Shown: positions 38,023 through 48,799 of the stretch, piece by piece
Layout of the letters: every line of letters begins with the position of its first letter
Numbering within the stretch: the stretch's first letter is position 1
Assembly: GCF_014217685.1 (NCBI RefSeq)
Contig: NZ_CP043653.1
Location: 1,988,419-2,052,418 of the forward strand
Direction of reading: 5' to 3'
DNA length: 64,000 nucleotides
Source: Glaciihabitans sp. INWT7
GTDB taxonomy: Bacteria > Actinomycetota > Actinomycetes > Actinomycetales > Microbacteriaceae
Made by a program: the position numbers and the translations under genes
The notes under the pieces: generated by a model
Databases searched by the model: none
Told to the model about the DNA's origin: nothing
The model's input: the letters and a program-made list of their open reading frames with translations, nothing else

Positions 38023-38204
38023 GAATTGACAAACGACCTAGCGGACGGAGTTCTCCCGTGTCGGTTCCACCACATGCTCATCCACAACCACGGCTGGCAG
38101 ATTCTCCGAGATGGTGCCGAGGACTGGCTGAAGCCGCCGTCAGCGACGACCCTTCACGGGTTCTTCGACCGATGCCGCGCAAGAGTCCCGCCCTCGCCGA
38201 GCTG
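38023..38204 (+). pseudogene. HNH endonuclease (DUF222/13E12) remnant, C-terminal part
   Basis: The segment encodes ELTNDLADGVLPCRFHHMLIHNHGWQILRDGAEDWLKPPS, the C-terminal block of the HNH family, with FHHxxIH and the conserved GWQI. It ends at a stop near 38204. It continues the reading of the fragment at 37172-37366 if about 680 bp are removed. It lacks a start. The rest of 37934-38366 contains only this fragment and the valS leader. Confidence 0.8.
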
Positions 38205-38292
38205 AGGTCGAGTCGGATGGCGGTCTGAGTAGCGGCAGGGTGAGCGGCTGGCGGTATGAACCGTCGCTACGGATCGACATGGAGCCCGCCTG

Positions 38293-38298
38293 TAGAAT
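38293..38298 (+). promoter_or_regulatory. Possible -10 element for valS
   Basis: TAGAAT lies 69 bp before the valS ATG; no convincing -35 is found. There is no T-box signature upstream, unlike ileS. Confidence 0.3.
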
Positions 38299-38366
38299 TG
38301 CGGCACTCACACAATCAGGCACCTCTTCATCGACTCGGTGCCGCCTATACAGAACCGGAGAACGCC

Positions 38367-40943
38367 ATGGCGCTCGAAATCTCGCGAAGTCAGATTCCCG
38401 ACAAGCCCGCCCTCGAAGGGCTCGAAGCCAAATGGGATTCGGCCTGGGAGGCTGCCGGCACACACCGGTTCGACCGAGAGAACGCGACCAAGGACAACGT
38501 CTTCTCCATCGATACCCCGCCGCCCACGGCATCCGGGAGCCTGCATATCGGGCACGTCTTCAGCTACACCCACATGGATCTCATCGCGCGGTACCAGCGC
38601 ATGCAGGGCAAGAACCTTTTTTACCCGATGGGTTGGGACGACAACGGCCTGCCCACCGAACGCCGCGTGCAGAACTACTACGGTGTGCGCTGCGACCCGA
38701 CGCTGCCCTACGACGCCGGGTTCACCCCGCCGCTCGAGGGGGGAGAGAACGCGTCGTCCAAGGCCGCCGACCAACTGCCGATCTCCCGCCGCAATTTCAT
38801 CGAACTGTGCGAGAAGCTGACCGCAGAGGACGAGACTCAGTTCGAGGATGTCTGGCGCAAGCTGGGACTCAGCGTGGACTGGACACAGAGCTATCGCACC
38901 ATCGGCGATGAGGCACAGACCGCAGCCCAGCGCGCGTTCCTGCGCAATCTCGCTCGCGGCGAGGCCTACCAGGCGGATGCCCCGACCCTGTGGGACGTGA
39001 CGTTCCGCACTGCCGTAGCCCAGGCCGAGCTCGAAGACAAGGAGCAGCCGGCGGCGTACCATCGCCTCGCCTTCCACGCCCCTGACGCCGACGTGTTCAT
39101 CGAGACCACCCGACCGGAACTGCTTGCGGCGTGTGTCGCGCTCGTTGCGCATCCAGACGACGAGCGATACCAGCACCTCTTCGGCACCACCGTGAAGACC
39201 CCGCTGTTCGGCGTCGAGGTTCCCGTGCGTGCTCATCACCTCGCCCAGAAGGACAAGGGGTCGGGCATCGCCATGGTCTGCACCTTCGGCGATGTGACCG
39301 ACGTTGTCTGGTGGCGCGAACTCGATCTGCCGAACCGCACGATCATCGGCCGGGACGGACGCATCGTCGCGGATGCCCCAGCGGCGATCACCGGCGAGAG
39401 CGCACTTGCGGCCTACGCAGAGCTCTCCGGCAAGACGGTCTTCAGCGCCAAGGCGAAGACCGTGGAGTTGCTGAAGGCGAGCGGGGAGATGATCGGCGAC
39501 CCGAAGCCGATCGTGCACCAGGTCAAGTTCTTCGAGAAGGGTGACAAACCCCTCGAGATCGTGTCGACCCGGCAGTGGTACATCCGCAACGGAGCTCGAG
39601 ACGAGACGCTGCGCGACACCATGCTGGAGCGCGGCAGGGAAATCAACTTCGCGCCGGACTTCATGCGGGTGCGCTATGACAACTGGGTCAATGGCCTCAC
39701 CGGCGACTGGCTCATCTCCCGCCAGCGGTTCTTCGGCGTGCCGATCCCGGTCTGGTACGAGCTGGATGCCGAGGGCGAGAAGGGTGCCGTGATCGTGCCC
39801 GGCGAAGACGCGCTGCCGGTCGACCCGGCTTCCGCCCCCGCGCCCGGATTCGACGAGAGCCAGCGCGGCGTGCCCGGCGGTTTCATCGGCGAGGTCGACA
39901 TCATGGACACCTGGGCCACCTCCTCCCTCACCCCGCAGATCGCGGGCGGCTGGGAGCGGGATCCGCAACTCTTCCACCTCGTGTTTCCCTACTCGCTGCG
40001 CAGCCAGGGGCAGGACATCATCCGCACCTGGCTGTTCTCCACAATGCTGCGGGCACAGCTGGAGAACCACAGCGTGCCGTGGAAGAACGCCGGCATCTCC
40101 GGTTTCATCGTCGACCCCGACCGCAAGAAGATGTCGAAGTCCAAGGGCAACGTCGTGACGCCCGCAGGCATGCTCGACGAGCACGGATCGGATGCGGTGC
40201 GCTACTGGGCCGCGTCGAGCCGGCTGGGCACGGACGCGGCTTTCGATCCGCAAAACCCCAAGCAGATCAAGATCGGTCGACGTCTGGCGATCAAGGTGCT
40301 GAATGCCGCCAAGTTCGTCTACGGCTTCCCGGCGCCCGCGGAGGGCCTCGCCGATTCGGTCACGCACCCCCTCGACATCGACATGCTCGCCGAACTCTCG
40401 ACGGTCGTGGAGGCTGCGACCGCCGCCTTCGACGCCTTCGACCACGCCAAGGCCCTCGAAGTGACCGAGAAGTTCTTCTGGACCTTCTGTGACGACTACC
40501 TCGAGCTCGTGAAGGAACGGGTCTACTCGACCGACTCCCCGCAAGGACAGGCCTCCGCTGTCACCGCGCTGCGCTCGGCACTCGAGGTGATGCTGCGACT
40601 GTTCGCACCGTTCATCCCCTTCGCCACCGAAGAGGTGTGGTCGTGGACCCACGACGGTTCGGTGCATGTCTCCGAGTGGCCCACCGCGCCGACCGAAGCC
40701 AAGCCCACCGGTCTGTTGGCCCTCGTCGGCGAGGCGCTCATCGGCATCCGACGCGCGAAGACCGATGCGAAGGCATCGCAGAAGGCGGATGTCACGTCTG
40801 CCACGATCGGCGGGCCGGCCCAGCTGCAACTCGCCCTGGACGATCTTCGGGACGTGGGACGCATCGCCACCATCGACTTCGTCGAGTCCACCGAGATCAC
40901 GGTGAGCGATGTCGTGCTCACCCCGACACCATTGGAGAACTGA
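38367..40943 (+). CDS. valS: Valyl-tRNA synthetase
   Basis: The 858-residue class I enzyme has HIGH as GSLHIGHVFS and KMSKS as DRKKMSKSKGN. The CP1 editing domain lies between, followed by WFWTFCDDYLELVK-type anticodon-binding sequence. It is shorter than the E. coli form; the C-terminal coiled coil is reduced, consistent with actinobacterial ValS. The ATG at 38367 is chosen because it starts just before ALEISRSQIPDKPALEGLE, the natural N-terminus. The small hypothetical gene starts 2 bp after its stop. Confidence 0.95.
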   Translation: MALEISRSQIPDKPALEGLEAKWDSAWEAAGTHRFDRENATKDNVFSIDTPPPTASGSLHIGHVFSYTHMDLIARYQRMQGKNLFYPMGWDDNGLPTERRVQNYYGVRCDPTLPYDAGFTPPLEGGENASSKAADQLPISRRNFIELCEKLTAEDETQFEDVWRKLGLSVDWTQSYRTIGDEAQTAAQRAFLRNLARGEAYQADAPTLWDVTFRTAVAQAELEDKEQPAAYHRLAFHAPDADVFIETTRPELLAACVALVAHPDDERYQHLFGTTVKTPLFGVEVPVRAHHLAQKDKGSGIAMVCTFGDVTDVVWWRELDLPNRTIIGRDGRIVADAPAAITGESALAAYAELSGKTVFSAKAKTVELLKASGEMIGDPKPIVHQVKFFEKGDKPLEIVSTRQWYIRNGARDETLRDTMLERGREINFAPDFMRVRYDNWVNGLTGDWLISRQRFFGVPIPVWYELDAEGEKGAVIVPGEDALPVDPASAPAPGFDESQRGVPGGFIGEVDIMDTWATSSLTPQIAGGWERDPQLFHLVFPYSLRSQGQDIIRTWLFSTMLRAQLENHSVPWKNAGISGFIVDPDRKKMSKSKGNVVTPAGMLDEHGSDAVRYWAASSRLGTDAAFDPQNPKQIKIGRRLAIKVLNAAKFVYGFPAPAEGLADSVTHPLDIDMLAELSTVVEAATAAFDAFDHAKALEVTEKFFWTFCDDYLELVKERVYSTDSPQGQASAVTALRSALEVMLRLFAPFIPFATEEVWSWTHDGSVHVSEWPTAPTEAKPTGLLALVGEALIGIRRAKTDAKASQKADVTSATIGGPAQLQLALDDLRDVGRIATIDFVESTEITVSDVVLTPTPLEN

Positions 40944-40945
40944 TC

Positions 40946-41173
40946 ATGCAGATGGGAACCCGTTGGGCGGTCGGTGCCGAGGCACCGTCCCGCCTCCCCC
41001 AGCTGGTCGTCGATGCGGTGAAGGCGATCGAGGTCGACCTCGAAGGGGTCGACACGAGCCTGCTGCGCTGGACGCTCACCTGGCTGGAGGGAAACCCCGT
41101 CGTCGAATTGGATGATGGCACGGTCATCCGCTATTCCGGCGGCGAGGTCTTCATCGTCGCGTCGACCGACTGA
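40946..41173 (+). CDS. Small hypothetical protein downstream of valS
   Basis: The 75-residue soluble protein starts MQMGTRWAVGAEAPSRLPQ and contains VDLEGVDTSLLRWTLTWLEGNPVVELDDGTVI. Two bases separate it from the valS stop, so it is probably cotranscribed. No domain is recognised. The coding quality (codon bias, clean start) supports it as real. The following 150 bases contain nothing clear. Confidence 0.65.
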   Translation: MQMGTRWAVGAEAPSRLPQLVVDAVKAIEVDLEGVDTSLLRWTLTWLEGNPVVELDDGTVIRYSGGEVFIVASTD

Positions 41174-41324
41174 GCCTCGACCGGGAAGGTGCCTGCAGAC
41201 AGGACTCGGTTTCCCCTTCGAGCCCCGTCTCTAGCAGAGCCCGGATCGCTCATGGCGCTAGCTTGCAGCAGAGCTGGGTTACCGCGACGAGCTCGACTCT
41301 CGAGCGAGCGGCTGCTCCTCGCTG

Positions 41325-41573
41325 CTAGACGAGTCGAATCGGGCCGAGCGGGCACGCCTTCTCACGCGCATCGCGATCGAGGGCATTGCGGTTTCGCAGC
41401 ACGGCCTCTTCGTACGGCACGATCGAGCGGTCGGCGCGCTTGCGCGCCCACCGGAGCATCGCCACGCTGACCCGGATCACGATGCGGTCGAAGCCTCGCG
41501 GCTGCGCGCGACGAGAGCCGCGAAGGGTTGAGGGAAGGGCGGTGGAGTGCTGGAGCGCGACTGCTGATGTCAT
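41325..41573 (-). CDS. Small basic hypothetical protein
   Basis: The 82-residue product starts MTSAVALQHSTALPSTLRG and contains FDRIVIRVSVAMLRWARKRADR, a short amphipathic or membrane-interacting segment with many Arg residues. A very strong GAGGAGGTG Shine-Dalgarno sits eight bases before the ATG, supporting it as a real gene. Homologues exist in my recollection of related genomes but I cannot name a function. Confidence 0.6.
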   Translation of the reverse strand: MTSAVALQHSTALPSTLRGSRRAQPRGFDRIVIRVSVAMLRWARKRADRSIVPYEEAVLRNRNALDRDAREKACPLGPIRLV

Positions 41574-41641
41574 TGGTTTTTCACCTCCTCGTTAGGGCAA
41601 ATCTAGGGTCGGCCACCGACATTCTCGGGGCCGGAATCAGG

Positions 41642-42259
41642 TCAGTCTTCGGTTGGTGTTGCCACACCGTCGACGATCGGGAAGGCATCGAAATGGATGA
41701 GTACGGGGCGTGCGCCAGGCGCATCCTTTCCGCGGAATCTCTCGACGATATCCTCGAGAAATTGCTCGATCGCGCCGCTGACCTCCGCAAGTTGTTCTGC
41801 GGTGAGCCTCAGGTTCGAGGAGCTGAAGACGGCCGGGTCGGTCCATTCGTGCGGCAGGATGTCCCAGCCGCGCTGCGCGAAGTCGAGAACCAATTGCGAT
41901 CGGTTCTGCTCCCACTGCGTGAGCACCAGGCTCGACGCTGCCCGCCCGGTGGGCGTGTCGGTGATGGTGCGGTCTGAGATCGTGATGCCTCCGGGCATTC
42001 GCTCCCACCAGCGCTCGCGACCGGTGCCCTTCCCGGTGACCTCGCGCACGAAGCCATGCCGCTCGAGCTGGCGAAGGTGGTAGCTGGTCGCGCCGCTCGA
42101 CTCCCCGAGACGCTCTGCCAGCCCGCTTGCGGTGAGGCTGCCGTGAGAGGACAGCACGTCGACGATTCGCACCCTCAAGGGGTGAGCAAGCCCTTTGAGC
42201 GAGTCGAGGTCGATCTCCCGAAGCTCCGGGAGGCTTCGCCCATCCGTCTGTTCATCCAT
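41642..42259 (-). CDS. ArsR-like winged-helix transcriptional regulator
   Basis: The 205-residue product has an N-terminal HTH of the ArsR/HTH_20 type (LAHPLRVRIVDVLSSHGSLTASGLAERLGESSGATSYHLRQLERHGFV, residues about 24-75). A C-terminal helical region of about 120 residues has no metal-binding Cys cluster visible, so a metal sensor role is unlikely. It is divergent from the M3 peptidase gene, with a palindromic sequence between them that is the best candidate operator. Confidence 0.85.
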   Translation of the reverse strand: MDEQTDGRSLPELREIDLDSLKGLAHPLRVRIVDVLSSHGSLTASGLAERLGESSGATSYHLRQLERHGFVREVTGKGTGRERWWERMPGGITISDRTITDTPTGRAASSLVLTQWEQNRSQLVLDFAQRGWDILPHEWTDPAVFSSSNLRLTAEQLAEVSGAIEQFLEDIVERFRGKDAPGARPVLIHFDAFPIVDGVATPTED

Positions 42260-42275
42260 GAGGAGAACGTATCAG

Positions 42276-42293
42276 TGCAAAGATTTCTTTGCA
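42276..42293. promoter_or_regulatory. Palindromic operator candidate for the ArsR-like regulator
   Basis: TGCAAAGA-TT-TCTTTGCA is a perfect 8-2-8 inverted repeat. Two further CTTTGCA copies lie just downstream (about 42300-42320). It lies between the divergent regulator and M3 peptidase genes, overlapping both likely promoters. Confidence 0.65.
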
Positions 42294-42344
42294 ACACTTT
42301 CTTTGCAATTGTTCCTTTGCACTGGGTCACCCTAGGCTGGAGGG

Positions 42345-44384
42345 ATGGTTGAACAGAATCCTTTCTTCGCGCCCAGCACCCTCCCTTACGGTCTTCCGCC
42401 CTTCGCGGACATCACGGACGACCACTACCGCCCGGCCTTCGAACGCGGCTTCGAGGAGCAACTCGCCGAGATCTCGAACATCACCCGTCGCCGTGACATG
42501 CCGACATTCGAGAACACGATGATCGCCCTCGAGAAGTCCGGCCAGACCCTCGAACGCGTCGCCACGGTCTTCTTCAACAAGAGTTCGGCCGACAGCACCG
42601 ACTTCACGAACGACCTCGAAGAAGAGATCGCTCCGCTGCTCGCGGCCCACTCCGACGCCATCAAGCTGGATGCCCAGTTGTATTGGCGCATCAAGACCCT
42701 GCACGACCAACTCGATCAGCTCGATCTCGACGCGGAGTCGCGATACCTGGTGGAGCGGTACTACGCCGAGTTCACCCTTGCCGGTGCGGGGCTCGACGAG
42801 GCGGAGAAGGCGAAGCTGCGCGAGTTCAATCAGAAGCTCTCCACTCTCACGACCCGCTTCGAGAAGAATCTGCTGGCCGACACCAACGAGCTCGCCGTCG
42901 TGATCGACGACGTCGCAGACCTCGATGGCCTCGAGGCTGGCGAGATCTCCGCGGCAGCAGAGGCCGCAAAGGACCGCGGCCTCGAGGGCAAGTACCTCGT
43001 CACCCTGGTGCTTCCGACGGGACATCCATACCTCGATGCCCTCACGAAGCCCGCGGTGCGGGCGCGGATCATGGATGCCTCCCGTGCGCGTGGAAGCCGC
43101 GGAGGCGCCAACGACAACCGCGAACTGGTGCTCGAGATCACCCGCCTTCGTGCCCAGCGGGCGAGATTGCTCGGCTTCGGCAACCACGCCGCGTACGTGA
43201 CCGCGGACGAGACCGCGAAGACGCCCGAAGCGGTCGCCGCGATGCTCGGACGACTCGCGCCCGTCGCGGCCCGCAACGCTCGCGCGGAGCAGGATGACCT
43301 GCAGGTTCAGGTGACGGACGGCGCGCCGATCACGGCCGCCGACTGGGCCTTCTATACCGAGAAGGTGCGCATCGCCAAGTACGACGTGGACACCGCGCAG
43401 ATGCGTCCGTACTTCGAGGCCGAGCGGGTGCTGCACGACGGAGTCTTCTTCGCCGCGAACCAGGTATATGGGGTCACCTTCACCGAACGAGAGGACCTCA
43501 AGGCGTACCATCCGGACGCCCGCGTCTTCGAGGTGCACAACGACGACGGTTCTCCCGTGGGGTTGTACGTGCTCGATCTGTACACCCGCGACTCGAAGCG
43601 CGGCGGGGCCTGGATGAACCCGCTCATCTCGCAGAACACTCTGCTCGATCAGCCGGTGACCGTCGTGAACAACCTCAACGTGCCGAAACCCGCCGCGGGC
43701 GAACCAACCCTGCTCACCTACGACGAGGTGAACACCTTCTTCCACGAGTTCGGGCACGCCCTGCACGGATTGTTCGCGCGGGTGACCTACCCCAAGTTCG
43801 CCGGCACCAATGTGTTCCGCGACTTCGTGGAGTTCCCGAGCCAGGTGAACGAGATGTGGATGCTCTGGCCCGAGATCCTTGCGAACTACGCCGTGCACTA
43901 CCAGACCGGTGAGCCGATGCCGGCGGCGTTCGTGGAGAAGATCCAGGCGTCATCCGCTTTCAACGAGGGTTTCAAGACCAGCGAGTACCTCGCTGCTGCG
44001 ATGCTCGACCAGGCCTGGCACCGGCTCTCGGCCGACGACGCGGTCGACGATGTCGCCGAGTTCGAGGCCGAGGCCCTCACCGCCGCGGGGCTCGACAACC
44101 CGGCGGTGCCCACCCGGTATTCGAGCGCGTATTTCGCCCACACCTTCTCCGGCGGCTACGACGCCGGTTACTACTCCTACATCTGGAGCGAGGTGCTGGA
44201 TGCCGACACCGTCGACTGGTTCACCGACAATGGCGGGCTCACGCGGGCGAATGGCGACCGCTTCCGCGACCGGCTGCTCGGTGTCGGCGGATCGAAGGAT
44301 CCACTCGAGGCCTACCGAGACTTCCGCGGGCGCGACGCCGTGATCGAGCCGCTGTTGAAGCGTCGGGGACTGCTCGGCGCCTGA
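42345..44384 (+). CDS. M3-family metallopeptidase (dipeptidyl carboxypeptidase/oligopeptidase)
   Basis: The 679-residue M3 peptidase contains the zinc motif FHEFGHALHGLF near residue 465 and the third ligand Glu in EFPSQVNEMWM. Also present are PVTVVNNLNVPKP upstream and the YYSYIWSEVLDADTVDWF block near the C-terminus. It is probably cytoplasmic and trims short oligopeptides; the closest named type is Dcp. It starts divergently from the ArsR-like gene, and its promoter region contains the palindromic operator. Confidence 0.92.
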   Translation: MVEQNPFFAPSTLPYGLPPFADITDDHYRPAFERGFEEQLAEISNITRRRDMPTFENTMIALEKSGQTLERVATVFFNKSSADSTDFTNDLEEEIAPLLAAHSDAIKLDAQLYWRIKTLHDQLDQLDLDAESRYLVERYYAEFTLAGAGLDEAEKAKLREFNQKLSTLTTRFEKNLLADTNELAVVIDDVADLDGLEAGEISAAAEAAKDRGLEGKYLVTLVLPTGHPYLDALTKPAVRARIMDASRARGSRGGANDNRELVLEITRLRAQRARLLGFGNHAAYVTADETAKTPEAVAAMLGRLAPVAARNARAEQDDLQVQVTDGAPITAADWAFYTEKVRIAKYDVDTAQMRPYFEAERVLHDGVFFAANQVYGVTFTEREDLKAYHPDARVFEVHNDDGSPVGLYVLDLYTRDSKRGGAWMNPLISQNTLLDQPVTVVNNLNVPKPAAGEPTLLTYDEVNTFFHEFGHALHGLFARVTYPKFAGTNVFRDFVEFPSQVNEMWMLWPEILANYAVHYQTGEPMPAAFVEKIQASSAFNEGFKTSEYLAAAMLDQAWHRLSADDAVDDVAEFEAEALTAAGLDNPAVPTRYSSAYFAHTFSGGYDAGYYSYIWSEVLDADTVDWFTDNGGLTRANGDRFRDRLLGVGGSKDPLEAYRDFRGRDAVIEPLLKRRGLLGA

Positions 44385-44438
44385 TGCTCCAGCGCCTCTG
44401 AGTTGCACTCGCGCCCGCATGTCCGGGCGCGGGTGTTC

Positions 44439-45631
44439 TCACGGGCGCGGTGATGCCGCTCGTCTGCGCCAACCCAGCCAGAGCATGACGAGGGCACCCA
44501 CCAACAGCCCCCAGAAGGCCGATCCGACTCCCCCGACGACGATTCCGGATGCCGTCACCAGGAAGGTGAGGATCGCCGCGAGCCGGTGTGCCGCCTCCTC
44601 CACCGCAGCAACGACCGCGCCGATCAGCGCACTGAGCAGCGCGAGCCCCGCCACCGCTTCGATGAGCAGGGGCGGCGACGCAGACACGAATGCCGTCGCG
44701 ACTCCGGCGAGCAAGCCGAGTGCGATGTAGGTGACCCCCGCCGCGACGGGAGCGATCCAGCGTCTCGTTCGGTCCGGGGATGCTTCCGGGCCGGCGGTCA
44801 GTGCCTGGGTGAGTGCCGCGAAGTTGACGGTGATTCCGCCGAAGAGCGCCCCGACGCCCGACATCACCCCCGATGAGACGAGCGCCGATCGCACGGGAGC
44901 GCGATAGCCGAAGTTGTTGAGGATAGCGGCGCCCGGGATGTTCTGCCCGGCCATCGTCACAATGAACAGCGGGATCGCGAGACTCACGACAACGAGTGGA
45001 TCGAAGACCGGCGCCACGAAGACGAGTTGCGGCGCGAGGTGCGCACCGGCGAGCCATCCGTCCCCCGCGGTGACCGCGAGCAGAATGCCGGCGAGCACGA
45101 TCGCCGCGGGCACCGCCCAGCGCGGGGCCAGCCGGTACAGCAGGAGCCAGACCAGGATCACCGGGATCGCGAGCAGCGGGATTGCCACCGCCGCCTTCAC
45201 CGGGGCGAGACAGAGCGGCAGCAGGATGCCGGCGAGCATGGCGCTGGACACCGGACGCGGGATGCGCCCGATGAGCCTCTCGAGGGCCGGCCAGAGTCCC
45301 ACCAGCACGATGAGTGCTGCCGCGACGATGAACGCGGCGACCGCCTCGGCGAATCGCCCGGTCACGCCCGCCGTCGCGACGAGCAGAGCGGCCCCTGGCG
45401 TGCTCCAGGCGAACTTCACCGGAACTCTATAGACGGTGCTCAGCACGATCGAGAGCAGCCCCTGCACGACACAGATCACCAAGAGGCCGGAGGCCGACTG
45501 CGATTCGGTCGCCCCGACGGCGGCGAGCCCGGCGAGCACGATGGCGAACGAGCTCGAGAACCCGGTGATGGCGGCGACGATCCCCGCGATGATCGGCTGG
45601 ACTATGGGCTATCGGGCTCTCTCGTCGACAA
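44439..45631 (-). pseudogene. benE: BenE-family benzoate/H+ symporter with an apparent 1-bp frameshift near the N-terminus
   Basis: About 12 TM helices match BenE, with LAGLAAVGATESQSASGLL and NIPGAAILNNFGYRAP. From 45611 down the frame reads IVQPIIAGIVAAITGFSSSFAIV, the normal BenE N-terminus, but it follows an in-frame TAG (45609-45611) and has no ATG, GTG or TTG before that helix is complete. One base added in the G-run at 45606-45608 would join a TTG start at 45629-45631 (MSTREPDSP). This may be a sequencing error or a real lesion. Without it, only a truncated start at 45539 remains. Confidence 0.7.
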
Positions 45632-45842
45632 TGGTGTGCCCAGCCTAGGGGCGGCAGCGAGCGGATGTCCCGGGCCAATCCTGCGCCGGTGGCCCGTGGG
45701 GCGGCTGGTCAGTGCGCGAGCGGTGTGCGGTGGCCCGGCGGCGCAGTTCGGCACCCCCGGGCGTTCGCGTACTAACGGTGCCGGCGTGCCAGCCCAGAAT
45801 CTTCGCAGACGCCGGGTGTGTGGGAGAGGGCGAGCGAGCGGA

Positions 45843-47120
<1,278 letters not shown>

Positions 47121-47329
47121 GCTCGGCCTCCTCCTGGTCTCGGCCTGTGCTGTGCCCCGCTGTCTGGGACCGCAGCCCTGCAATCAGCGGGTTGTCTGAC
47201 ACGACCGTGGGTCAGATACAGAGCCTAACGCGAGTAGACGACACTGTTCGCACCATGACGCGATTCGGCGTCGGCGAGCCGCCTCGTTCGCGGGGGTGTC
47301 GCCGCCGATCTAGACTTGTGGGGAGCCGA

Positions 47330-47974
47330 ATGGCAGACGGACCGGGAGCGGGAATGACCACCAGATGGGCGCGATTCGCCCGCGGGTGGATCGCTGCGAT
47401 CGTGTCGCTCTGTGTCGCGGCGTGCTCCCACGCCCTCGCCGGAGGAACGCTGCCGGCCACCGCCGGGCTCGCCCTGTGTCTCGCCTTCTCGGGCGCCGTC
47501 TGCGTGCTGCTTGCCGGGAAGACCCTGTCGCTGCTTCGCCTCTCCATCGCCGTCGTGCTCAGCCAACTGCTCTTCCACGGGCTCTTCAGCCTGCTGGCGG
47601 ATGCTCCGCTCGGCGGGTCTACCGCGGCCGAGGCCGGAATGCAGCACGGCCACCAGATGGTGCTGCAACTCGGCTCCGCGACATCCGCGAGCCCCTCGAT
47701 GAGTGCGGATGCCGACGTGGCGATGTGGATCGGTCACGCGATCGGCGCGATCATCACCATTGCCGCCCTGAGTTCCGGCGAGCGGGCCTTCTGGGCGCTG
47801 GCGCGGCTCGCCCGCCTCTGCATCTCGCGAATCGTGGATGCCGTGCTGCCGGTCGAGACTCCGACCCCCGCCCGATGCCGCGGGGCGGCCCGGGACGTCG
47901 TGGCGACTCCCCGCGCGCTCGTCTTCTCGATCCATCGGCACCGTGGACCCCCGGCGATTACTGCCGCCTTCTGA
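47330..47974 (+). CDS. Hypothetical multi-TM membrane protein of the copper cluster
   Basis: The 214-residue product has three or four TM helices (for example FARGWIAAIVSLCVAACSHALA, TAGLALCLAFSGAVCVLLAG, LLRLSIAVVLSQLLFHGLFSLLA and VAMWIGHAIGAIITIAALS). A His-containing loop reads GMQHGHQMVLQL, and WIGHAIGAI is conserved-looking. Proteins of this architecture precede YcnI and CopC in related actinobacteria (recollection). A metal-linked role is possible but unproven. The start is the ATG at 47330; an inner ATG at 47354 is an alternative. Confidence 0.7.
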   Translation: MADGPGAGMTTRWARFARGWIAAIVSLCVAACSHALAGGTLPATAGLALCLAFSGAVCVLLAGKTLSLLRLSIAVVLSQLLFHGLFSLLADAPLGGSTAAEAGMQHGHQMVLQLGSATSASPSMSADADVAMWIGHAIGAIITIAALSSGERAFWALARLARLCISRIVDAVLPVETPTPARCRGAARDVVATPRALVFSIHRHRGPPAITAAF

Positions 47975-48079
47975 ATTTCCGCCGGCACAGCCCGCGCGGC
48001 CACCATTTTCGACGCCCGTTCCGAATCTCCCGTGAGCGACGCTCCGGCGGATGCGGGTGTCACAAACCCAAGGAATGAC

Positions 48080-48796
48080 ATGAACAAGAGAACCCTGATC
48101 ACCGCGACCGTCGCCGTCGGCGCCGGAGCCCTGCTCGCGCTCGCCGCGCCGCTGGCCGCCAGCGCGCACGTGGAAGTGACACCGAACACTGCCGCCGCGG
48201 GAACCTATGCGGACATCACCTTCCGCGTGCCGACGGAATCCGCGACCGCGACGACGACGAAGGTCGAGGTCGATATCCCGGCCGCGACGCCCTTTCCGAG
48301 TGTGAGTTACGTTGCCGTACCCGGCTGGGACACCGAGCTGGTGACCGAAACCCTCCCGAAGCCGGTGAAGGAGGACAAGACCACGATCACCGAGGCGGTG
48401 ACCAAGGTCATCTGGACCGCTCAGCCCGGGTCGGAGATCAAGGAGAGCGAGATCCGTCAATTCACGCTGTCCGTCGGGGCCGTGCCCGACACCGGCAAGA
48501 TCGTGCTCAACGCGGTGCAGACCTACAGCGACGGCTCGGTCGTCGAGTGGACCGGCACCGGTGAGAGCGCCGATCACCCCTCCCCCGTGCTGTACGTGAA
48601 CGACAAGCCCGCCGCCGAGCACGATGCGGATGCCGTCTCCGCCCCCGCGGCAGCGCACGATTCGGAGGCCGCGGCATCGTCGTCGGCATCGTCGAGCGAC
48701 ACTCTCGCGCGCGTGCTCGGCATCGGTGGCCTCGTCGTCGGCGCGGTGGGCGTGGTGCTCTCCGTCGTCACCCTGCGTCGCAAGGCCACGGTCTAG
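48080..48796 (+). CDS. YcnI-family (DUF1775) copper-related exported protein
   Basis: The 238-residue product has a signal peptide (MNKRTLITATVAVGAGALLALAAPLAASAHV) so that His28-type residue is the mature N-terminus, the metal ligand described for YcnI. The DUF1775 domain follows (HVEVTPNTAAAGTYADITFRVPTES) with the conserved VIWTAQPGSEIKESEIRQF region. An Asp/His/Ala/Ser linker and a C-terminal TM helix anchor it. The ATG at 48080 has AAGGA upstream. It probably binds Cu(II) outside the membrane. It lies 105 bp after the membrane protein gene. Confidence 0.9.
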   Translation: MNKRTLITATVAVGAGALLALAAPLAASAHVEVTPNTAAAGTYADITFRVPTESATATTTKVEVDIPAATPFPSVSYVAVPGWDTELVTETLPKPVKEDKTTITEAVTKVIWTAQPGSEIKESEIRQFTLSVGAVPDTGKIVLNAVQTYSDGSVVEWTGTGESADHPSPVLYVNDKPAAEHDADAVSAPAAAHDSEAAASSSASSSDTLARVLGIGGLVVGAVGVVLSVVTLRRKATV

Positions 48797-48799
48797 GCC

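Noticed and set aside
38205-38366. Possible valS T-box riboswitch
   Set aside because: No GGTGGTACCGCG-type motif, no stem with a Val specifier and no terminator/sequestrator pair; only a weak -10 was found.
38307-40829. 840-codon minus-strand open frame across valS
   Set aside because: ValS has HIGH and KMSKS on the plus strand. Long antisense frames are normal at this GC content.
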